In this document: piece by piece, positions 53,573 to 59,562 of the stretch
Layout: each line of letters begins with the position of its first letter
Numbering within the stretch: the stretch's first letter is position 1
Assembly: GCA_029564115.1 (NCBI GenBank)
Contig: JAKQQP010000196.1
Coordinates: 1-59,562, forward strand
DNA from: Candidatus Rifleibacteriota bacterium
Lineage (GTDB): Bacteria > Riflebacteria > Ozemobacteria > Ozemobacterales > Ozemobacteraceae
DNA length: 59,562 nt
Direction of reading: 5' to 3'
Position numbers and translations under genes: made by a program
Notes under the pieces: generated by a model
The model's input: the letters and a program-made list of their open reading frames with translations, nothing else
Told to the model about the DNA's origin: nothing
The model's database searches: none

Positions 53573-54088
53573 CTACTTCTTCCGGGTTCTGAAGAGGATC
53601 ATGGTAATGGCATTTCCTTCCTGAGCGGCATCTTTTTCGATGTCGGCGTCTTCGCCGAGAATGACCTTCATTCTCTCGATGACTTTGTAGCCAACTTCCA
53701 TGTGAGCGCGCTCACGACCTCTGAAGGACACAGAAACCTTTACCTTGTCACCTTCTTCAAGAAATTTACGAATGTTATTGCATTTGGTCTGCAGATCGCC
53801 TTCATCTGTTTTCGGGCGAACTTTAACTTCTTTCAATTTGATGACTTTTTGCTTTTTCTTGGCTTCTTTGGCTTTTTTAGCAAGTTCATACTTGTATTGA
53901 CCAAAGTCCATGAGTCTGCAAACTGGCGGGTTCGCTGCCGGAGCAACCTCTACTAGGTCATAGCCCCGTTCTTCTGCCATCTGAACTGCGTCGCTGGTGT
54001 TTACTACACCGAGCATTCCGCCGTTCTCGTCGACCAGGCGAACCTGTGGAACCCTAATCCTTCTATTGATGCGTACAGTACCTTTGAT
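53573..54088 (-). CDS. infC: Translation initiation factor IF-3 (AUC start)
   Basis: 171 residues. The N-terminal domain begins KGTVRINRRIRVPQVRLVDENG and the C-terminal domain ends in the usual ITMILFRTRKK-type segment. The first ATG inside the frame would remove 24 conserved residues; the true start is ATC at 54088-54086, six bases after a perfect GGAGGT. Rare AUU/AUC/AUA starts are known for infC and let IF-3 repress its own translation, because IF-3 itself rejects non-canonical starts. Upstream is an attenuator-like leader and a strong promoter. Confidence 0.95.
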   Translation of the reverse strand: MKGTVRINRRIRVPQVRLVDENGGMLGVVNTSDAVQMAEERGYDLVEVAPAANPPVCRLMDFGQYKYELAKKAKEAKKKQKVIKLKEVKVRPKTDEGDLQTKCNNIRKFLEEGDKVKVSVSFRGRERAHMEVGYKVIERMKVILGEDADIEKDAAQEGNAITMILFRTRKK

Positions 54089-54114
54089 ACTCTTACCTCC
54101 GGAAAAACAAAAAA

Positions 54115-54157
54115 ATGGAGCAGCAAGATGCTACTCCATGAAAAATTACATTTCATG
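54115..54157 (-). promoter_or_regulatory. infC leader: terminator hairpin with competing hairpin
   Basis: On minus, an 11-position stem with one mismatch (54115-54125 with 54129-54139) is followed by seven T, a G and five T, then the ribosome site: an intrinsic terminator in the leader. Just upstream CATGAAA and TTTCATG (54151-54157 with 54137-54143) form an alternative hairpin that shares three bases with the terminator arm. The pair could switch between stop and read-through; L20 is a known type of controller in other bacteria, but that is inference here. Confidence 0.65.
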
Positions 54158-54227
54158 TACCCCTTTTGGGGGCGAACCTTTTCGCTTCTGCTTAAGGTGA
54201 GGAATCAATCCTGCTTGCTGTTTCAGA

Positions 54228-54256
54228 ATGATAGCAGACCATCTTGAGCAAGTCAA
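54228..54256 (-). promoter_or_regulatory. Promoter of the infC operon
   Basis: On minus: TTGACT, 17-base spacer, TATCAT with extended -10 (TGCTATCAT). The -35 overlaps the stop codon of the NhaC gene. Leader of about 135 bases to the AUC start. Confidence 0.8.
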
Positions 54257-56427
54257 GCAGTTTGTGCAACTTTTTCAGGGTTGCGGCCAAAAAGAGCCAG
54301 AAAGCCTAGCAGAATAGTCATGGATGCAGGAATGGTGACGTATGGCGAAACTCCCATGCCGGCGGGGATATAGCAGCAGATTATGGCGACCAGGCCAATC
54401 AGGGCAGCGTATGGCGCCTGAGTTTTGACATGGTCGATGTGGTCTGAGCCTGATGCCATAGACGACATTATCGTCGTGTCAGAGATCGGGCTGCAGTGGT
54501 CTCCGAAAATTGAGCCTTCGAGCACTGCGCCTATTGAAACCAGGATAGCGTCTTTAAGATACCCCATCATTTCGGGGGCTCCGGCCATGGTGGCGATATT
54601 TGCTTCATAATGCTGCATGTTTAAGTGATAAGACAGGGGGATGCTTATCGGAAGCAATATTGCCATTGTTCCCCAGCTGGTTCCGGTTGAAAACGATATG
54701 AAGCAGGCTATGATAAAAATTATCGTCGGCAGCAGCCAGTAGGGGATAACGTTAGTGACCATGGCGACTACGTAATGGGCTGTTCCCAGGTCGCTGCAGA
54801 CTCCATTGATCGACCAGGCCAGCATCATTATCATTACAGCCATTATCAGGGTTCTGGCTCCATCGACCCATGCTTTGATCCCTGTCTCGATGTTTATGAG
54901 CTTTTGCGTCCAGCCCAGGAATATGGCGATTATCGATCCTATGACGCTCACCCAGATCAGCACTCTGGTCGAATCGGCACTGCTGAAGGCAGATCGGGCT
55001 TTTTCCGATAAGCTCATCGTTGATTCTGAAAGGGTGGCCTTGATAATTGCCCCTTCTTCGAGCTTTTTAAAGGCTTCTATTGCTTCCTGGCCGCTTTTGT
55101 CCCCAAAAATACTGGTTTCGTCAAAATTAAGGCGGGCAAACATGAAGTTTTCGCCCGCAGCGGTTATCGTATTGCTTTCTTGAGAGACACCAAGAACGCT
55201 GAGCTCGGTTCCATTGTGGTTCTGGTCTATGCTGACCTCTTTGAGAAAGTGGTGTGGAGCATACATGCCGCCGTCTCCCAAAAGCCCGACAAAAGTTCCA
55301 ATTATGACGATGGCTATGGGAATTGCCGCATTATACCAGCGTTTTGGCATATTTTCGGGAAGCTCTGGGGTGGCTGCTTCAGGGCTGCTGATAGGCATGG
55401 CCGAGTCAGACAAAACTTTGCCTTCCTGAAAGGACCTTTGTTCAGCTTTCAGCATGGGGCCGAAATCTTTGCGCATAAAGGCTACCATCGCCGCAAAGAA
55501 CAATGCGAGTATGCAATAAAATCTGAATGGTATGGTTTGCAGAAAAACGCCATAAAAGTTCGTTTCAGGTATTCCAAGGCTTACATAGGCTTCTCGAATA
55601 AGACCTATTTCATAGCCGATCCAGGTTGATAGAACCGCAATTCCTGCAATGGGGGCAGCTGTTGAGTCAACCAGGTAGCTGAGCTTTTCGCGGGAAATTT
55701 TGTTGTTGTCGCTGATTGGTCGCATTGAATTGCCGACAATCAGAGTATTGGCGTAGTCGTCGAAGAAAATCAAAACGCCCATGGCCCACGTGGCTATTTG
55801 AGCTGTTTTGGGGCCTCTGACCAGTTTCGAGATCATTTCTACAATTCCCTGCATGCCGCCGGTTCTGTTGATAACGCCGATCATACCGCCAAGGCAGATG
55901 GAGAATATTACTATGGCAGAGTGAGCACTATCAGCGAGGGCACCCAGGATGTATTTGTCGAGAGTTCGCAGAAAGCCGAAAAAGGGGTTATATGAGAATA
56001 CAAAAGTTGCGCCAACCCATATTCCTATGAATAATGAGCTTATAACTTCACGCGTCAGCAAAGCCAGAAGAATGGCGATCAAAGGCGGTAGAATTGAAAG
56101 CCAGCCTGGAATACAACGAACACGCGTTGAGGTCGTCTGAGAACCAACGGTCAGCTGCAGATCATTTGTACCGCAGCTGGGCAGAGCGAACTTCAGAGTC
56201 TGCAGATCGGCCGGGAGAGAAACTCCCGATACAATTGTCTGACCTTCAGCGACGACTTTATATTGTAATGCCTGATCGCTTTCAACGTTCAGGCCGGATA
56301 TCGTGTAATCAGCTTTTACTCCGCTCAGTGCAAATGCCGGTGGTTTTATGCTGATCCGTGCGTTAACAGCGCAAGGTAGCAGAAAAAAAAGAAGGAACAG
56401 GAATATGCTTGATCTGAAATCTCTCAT
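54253..56427 (-). CDS. NhaC-type sodium/proton antiporter with extracytoplasmic N-terminal domain
   Basis: 724 residues, longer than usual NhaC (about 450-550). Signal peptide (1-23, ending VNA-RIS), an Ig/beta-sandwich-like region (about 24-108), then the antiporter core (about 110-720) with helices, IFFDDYANTLIVGNSMRP, LSTWIGYEIGL, SFSTGTSWGTMAILLP and EGSIFGDHCSPISDTTIMSS, the family signatures. A soluble insertion (about 385-470) sits between helices. It should exchange sodium for protons or a small organic acid at the inner membrane. Promoter-like TTACAA, 18-base spacer, TATTAA at 56453-56482. Confidence 0.92.
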   Translation of the reverse strand: MRDFRSSIFLFLLFFLLPCAVNARISIKPPAFALSGVKADYTISGLNVESDQALQYKVVAEGQTIVSGVSLPADLQTLKFALPSCGTNDLQLTVGSQTTSTRVRCIPGWLSILPPLIAILLALLTREVISSLFIGIWVGATFVFSYNPFFGFLRTLDKYILGALADSAHSAIVIFSICLGGMIGVINRTGGMQGIVEMISKLVRGPKTAQIATWAMGVLIFFDDYANTLIVGNSMRPISDNNKISREKLSYLVDSTAAPIAGIAVLSTWIGYEIGLIREAYVSLGIPETNFYGVFLQTIPFRFYCILALFFAAMVAFMRKDFGPMLKAEQRSFQEGKVLSDSAMPISSPEAATPELPENMPKRWYNAAIPIAIVIIGTFVGLLGDGGMYAPHHFLKEVSIDQNHNGTELSVLGVSQESNTITAAGENFMFARLNFDETSIFGDKSGQEAIEAFKKLEEGAIIKATLSESTMSLSEKARSAFSSADSTRVLIWVSVIGSIIAIFLGWTQKLINIETGIKAWVDGARTLIMAVMIMMLAWSINGVCSDLGTAHYVVAMVTNVIPYWLLPTIIFIIACFISFSTGTSWGTMAILLPISIPLSYHLNMQHYEANIATMAGAPEMMGYLKDAILVSIGAVLEGSIFGDHCSPISDTTIMSSMASGSDHIDHVKTQAPYAALIGLVAIICCYIPAGMGVSPYVTIPASMTILLGFLALFGRNPEKVAQTA

Positions 56428-56452
56428 AAATACTCCGTTTTGGGATTTATTT

Positions 56453-56482
56453 TTAATAGCATTTCGTATACCATCTTTACAA
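56453..56482 (-). promoter_or_regulatory. Candidate promoter of the NhaC gene
   Basis: On minus: TTGTAA, 18-base spacer, TATTAA with extended -10 TGC before it; about 25 bases before the ATG at 56427. Confidence 0.5.
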
Positions 56483-56620
56483 GATATTTTATATGATCTG
56501 CAAATAGTAATGCGCTGCCATAAACTCGCTTGATTTTACGAAGACTTAAGCTGAAACATTTTCGTTTCGAGCAGCGTATTACATGATATAGGTATATCCC
56601 TGTGGGGAGCAATTAGAGAT

Positions 56621-57823
56621 ATGGATGAAAAAAAACTCGCGATTATTCTTGGCGCTACCGGTTTGTTGCTAATTTTCGTCATTCTGTTTTTTGTGCCCTC
56701 AAAAGGCAAAAAGAGCAGAGTTGTAGAGCGAAAAGATAAATACGTCAGCAACAGCTCGAATAAAACAGATGAAAAACCTGGCATCACGGCTGAAAGCCCG
56801 CATTTCTCCGGCGGCGATACGGTCGAAAATGCCGATTCGGTAAAAATCGGCGCCGATAGCGCACTTGTGTCGTCACACAAAGTGGCGACTTCAACTTCTG
56901 CTGCGACCGCTTCCCATCACAAAGAGTCTGGGGTTGCTGCGGCCACTCCAGCGAAAGTTGCTGCTGTTGATGGTGCCTCAGGTTTCTCGGTTTCACCAGA
57001 AAGCTCCGCTGCTTTTTCCACTCGGCATTCATCAGTTTCCAATTCTGCCAAAACAACTCAGATAACGACCACTACATCAGGCAATTCGTCTGATGGGGCG
57101 GTTGGTGCTTCAGCCAGATCATCAGGAAGCTCTTCGCAAGCCGGCGAAACCGATACTTTAGCAATGGCACAGCGTTCGAATGAGCTTAGATCTTCTACTA
57201 GAGCTGAGTCGCCACGTCTGGCTTTTACCGAAGAAGAGGCAAAAGCTTTGCGTGCTACGCGGCAGGCTGTTTTGTCTAAGGTTTTTGAACAAAAGAAGAA
57301 CTGGATAGCTTCGAAAGTTGGCAGCGGCAGTAATTTGAGCCCTAAAATTCAGGCTCGATACCGCCTGAAGCTTATCGAAGGCTATGTAGACGGTAATGAA
57401 GCCATGAAGAAAGGCAACTGGGCTGAGGCAATAAGAGCTTTCATGGCTGGTATCAAAGACCCCGATGCTGACGCAGTGACCAGATACACCTGCTTCGATC
57501 AGATGCGTATGTCAGCGAAAATGCTGAAAGATTATGACTTATACCTCGAAATCCTCAAAGAGCAGGGTCTTCTCGCTGAAAACGAGGATTTGACAGTGCT
57601 TGGCATCGAAAAAACAAATGCAGGTAACTTGTTCTACGAGAGCAGAAGGCGTTTTATTCAAGCAATCAAAGATCCGGTGTACGGTTTTAAAAAATCAGTA
57701 GACGAACTTATGGAAAAGGGTTTTGATGGCAAACCACTTGAAGAATCAGACAGAAAATCTGTCGAAGATAAGTTTCGAAAAGATCTGGCCGACTGGCAGG
57801 CAGATTTTGAGCGAACCAGTTGA
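56621..57823 (+). CDS. Membrane-anchored protein with long Ser/Thr/Ala linker and helical end
   Basis: 400 residues. N-terminal uncleaved anchor (about 7-26, flanked by DEKK and KGKK), a low-complexity Ser/Ala/Thr-rich linker (about 40-210) and a helical C-terminal part (about 210-400) with a TPR-like pair (NEAMKKGNWAEAIRAFMAG). The linker reads as a flexible spacer that holds the end domain away from the membrane. No family recognised. It is 14 bases before the next gene, so the two are likely one operon. Confidence 0.8.
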   Translation: MDEKKLAIILGATGLLLIFVILFFVPSKGKKSRVVERKDKYVSNSSNKTDEKPGITAESPHFSGGDTVENADSVKIGADSALVSSHKVATSTSAATASHHKESGVAAATPAKVAAVDGASGFSVSPESSAAFSTRHSSVSNSAKTTQITTTTSGNSSDGAVGASARSSGSSSQAGETDTLAMAQRSNELRSSTRAESPRLAFTEEEAKALRATRQAVLSKVFEQKKNWIASKVGSGSNLSPKIQARYRLKLIEGYVDGNEAMKKGNWAEAIRAFMAGIKDPDADAVTRYTCFDQMRMSAKMLKDYDLYLEILKEQGLLAENEDLTVLGIEKTNAGNLFYESRRRFIQAIKDPVYGFKKSVDELMEKGFDGKPLEESDRKSVEDKFRKDLADWQADFERTS

Positions 57824-57837
57824 GCAACGGGGGGCAA

Positions 57838-59562
57838 ATGAACAGATCGCGCAGATTTGAACGATGCGGTTCCGCATATCTTTTTGTTATCGGCGTAATT
57901 TCGGTTCTGACTGTTATTGTGATTTTCTTTTTCAAGAGCACAACCGCACAGCGCTTCAGCACCAGAATGATGAGTGACGAAAAGAAGGCGGAGGCCGTTG
58001 CCGAGTCTGCAGTTGATCTTACGATGGGCTTTGTTAAAGAGCGTATGAATAAAGGCGATGATCTTAATTTTTACCCTTTCTTTCGCTACCCCTGTGCCTT
58101 GACCAAAAATTCTATTGGTGCCGACAGTGGCAAAAACATTCCCCTGAATCTTGCAAATTATGACGAACCCATAGAAATGGGGGTCGACGCCCCGGCTTTA
58201 AAACCATTAGCTGGCATCATAGATGAGCTGGGGGGCAGCGACAACGTCAAACTGAAGGTTGAATGCCGGGTGAGCTATGCAGAAGCTTTTTCGGCCGGCA
58301 AAGAAGATTATCATGTGGTCGGAGTCAGCAAAAAGTCTGCAGAAGCTGCCGGGCTTTCGGCTCAGTTCCTCGACTCGATGACAAAGCTTGACGGCAGCGG
58401 CGATGGCAGTCTTTCTTCTTTTAACGGTGACTGGAAAATCGACTTTAAATTACCCAATGCAACCTATAACGATAAACATGAGCTTTATATCAATGGCATC
58501 CCGAGTATTGCGGATGTAGAAAGTGAAGTTGATATCACTCGGATGCCGCCATATGACTCGGAGCTGAAAGTCCGTGGCGAAATAAGAGTCAAGGTAACGG
58601 TGCCGCTGCTTGGCACTGTTTTCGAATTGAGCCCCCCCGATGACAATGCCTCCATGACGATCGATGTCATGACATACATCAGAGATTTTCTCAACATTGA
58701 TCCGTCTTATCCTCTCCTGACCATTGAAGCGATACGCGATCAGTCGATGGAAGGCGATCATAATATGCCGGGGCTGCAATGGCAGGCAGGCAATCTGATT
58801 GCCGAAATAAAAGATGATTATAACAGTCTTCCTGCTGCCATAAAAGGCAAACTCCCGGCGAACCCTTATGGTGACAAGGCTTCCGTGGTCGAAAAAACTG
58901 GTATTCTACAGATAAAAGCCGTCGTAGAATTTATGCCCAACGGCCCCGAAGGGAAAAAGATCGAGAAAACCCTCGTTGCCAACCGTCCTTTCAAGGTCAC
59001 CGATTTTCAGCCCCCGGCACCCGAATATTCTTTTTTTGTCGCTAATTCAAATCTTCTTTTTGAAGGTAATGGCGACAATCCGTTTGCACTGTCTCTCGGT
59101 TCAGAAATTAACTGGTCTCCGACTTACTCCGTTGCTTCAATCTGTATCTCGAATCTTCCTGATGGCGAATACGAGACTCTGACGGGGTTAAGCGGCTCAG
59201 CTGGCGGTGCCGGCAAAAAATGTCAGGTTCCCGGTATGGTAAGAATTAATTCCCGCAATGAAATGTCGGTCAATACATACATTGGTACAACTCTAGAACC
59301 TGATCTTACAGAGTTCAACGCCTTGTTGAATAAAAAAAACGCTCCACTGTTCAACGTCATTCCAACCTTTGCCTGGAACGATACGTCCATCGGTAGAATT
59401 CACGAGTTCGAATTCCCTGTAATCAGAGAAACCGACTGGATAGATGACTACACTCCCCCGGGGTTCAGAAATCTTCTGAACATAATTTCGCTATGCACCG
59501 CTCTTGAAGCTCCCAACCAGTTTTTTGGCCGCAGTTTTATTGGATACCCTCTTGGCATGTGT
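57838..59562 (+). CDS. PilX/GspK-like N-terminus on a large protein, 3' end outside the window
   Basis: An uninterrupted frame of 575 codons from ATG 57838 to the right edge. GGGGGG precedes the start. The N-terminus is a short basic leader, ERCG, then a hydrophobic helix (SAYLFVIGVISVLTVIVIFFF), followed by DEKKAEAVAESAVD, a layout like the PilX/GspK-type gene at 18044-18640 (basic leader, Gly, helix without Glu5, then an Ala-rich helix). The rest is beta-rich, extracytoplasmic and unrecognised. Possibly a large minor pseudopilin or fimbrial tip protein. Incomplete, so total size is unknown. Confidence 0.8.
   Translation, partial: MNRSRRFERCGSAYLFVIGVISVLTVIVIFFFKSTTAQRFSTRMMSDEKKAEAVAESAVDLTMGFVKERMNKGDDLNFYPFFRYPCALTKNSIGADSGKNIPLNLANYDEPIEMGVDAPALKPLAGIIDELGGSDNVKLKVECRVSYAEAFSAGKEDYHVVGVSKKSAEAAGLSAQFLDSMTKLDGSGDGSLSSFNGDWKIDFKLPNATYNDKHELYINGIPSIADVESEVDITRMPPYDSELKVRGEIRVKVTVPLLGTVFELSPPDDNASMTIDVMTYIRDFLNIDPSYPLLTIEAIRDQSMEGDHNMPGLQWQAGNLIAEIKDDYNSLPAAIKGKLPANPYGDKASVVEKTGILQIKAVVEFMPNGPEGKKIEKTLVANRPFKVTDFQPPAPEYSFFVANSNLLFEGNGDNPFALSLGSEINWSPTYSVASICISNLPDGEYETLTGLSGSAGGAGKKCQVPGMVRINSRNEMSVNTYIGTTLEPDLTEFNALLNKKNAPLFNVIPTFAWNDTSIGRIHEFEFPVIRETDWIDDYTPPGFRNLLNIISLCTALEAPNQFFGRSFIGYPLGMC

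Noticed and set aside
1..59562. Phage, insertion sequence, CRISPR array or genomic island
   Set aside because: No transposase, integrase, capsid, inverted repeat pair or regular spacer array was seen; gene content and codon use look even.

Overview
The window is a dense bacterial chromosome segment: about 48 protein genes on both strands, short spacers, mid-range GC and the standard genetic code, with TGA used as an ordinary stop in many genes. It holds no phage, transposon, CRISPR or rRNA. Signal peptides, class III prepilin leaders, many secreted TPR/NHL/VWA proteins and several long genes with no recognisable family suggest a poorly sampled, probably Gram-negative-type lineage. Some features (pseudopilin plus TPR operon, orphan sensor proteins) would suit a candidate phylum such as Riflebacteria, but that is a guess; nothing in the window fixes the taxonomy.

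Layout. 1-1.6 kb: edge-truncated HEAT-repeat protein and an FmdE-like zinc-ribbon protein. 1.6-9.2 kb (minus): one operon read der-plsY-gpsA-vanW-like-NHL/TPR-lepA from a strong promoter; the NHL/TPR gene has an in-frame TGA where a glycine is expected. 9.3-11.3 kb (plus): two zinc-ribbon proteins, then the RNase P RNA gene. 11.3-12.6 kb (minus): short CbiX chelatase and a membrane polysaccharide deacetylase. 12.7-16.8 kb (plus): PfkB sugar-phosphate kinase and a 1043-residue secreted protein of unknown family. 16.9-20.95 kb (minus): five genes, two secreted TPR proteins flanking three minor-pseudopilin-like proteins.

21-32 kb: an unknown receptor with two outside domains and no output domain; the macromolecular synthesis pair dnaG-rpoD; two tRNA genes; a thermolysin-like secreted protease; clpX; pckA; radC. 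32-36 kb: uridine kinase, an animal-type transketolase with tandem terminators, and a membrane protein. 36-42.6 kb: a regulatory block with a STAS protein and a GAF-GAF-GGDEF cyclase on plus, and a YchF-like GTPase, a HAMP-GAF-PP2C phosphatase and a methyltransferase on minus. 42.7-48.6 kb: a NupC nucleoside transporter, a secreted VIT-VWA protein, a membrane protein with a peptidoglycan-binding-like end, and a small membrane protein. 48.7-54.1 kb (minus): the translation block infC-rpmI-rplT-trmH-pheS-pheT, with a rare AUC start and an attenuator-like leader on infC. 54.3-59.6 kb: an unusual NhaC antiporter and two membrane-anchored proteins, the last cut by the window edge.

The conserved genes cover translation (lepA, der, infC, L35, L20, pheST, tRNAs, RNase P), replication and transcription (dnaG, rpoD), lipid synthesis (plsY, gpsA), gluconeogenesis and pentose phosphate flow (pckA, tkt, pfkB-type kinase) and proteolysis (clpX). 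The poorly understood content is surface-directed (pseudopilins, TPR/NHL/VWA proteins, orphan receptor) and regulatory (STAS, PP2C, diguanylate cyclase). Promoters often carry an extended -10 (TGCTAT). Three genes may be transcribed without a leader. All calls come from reading the sequence; no database search was run.
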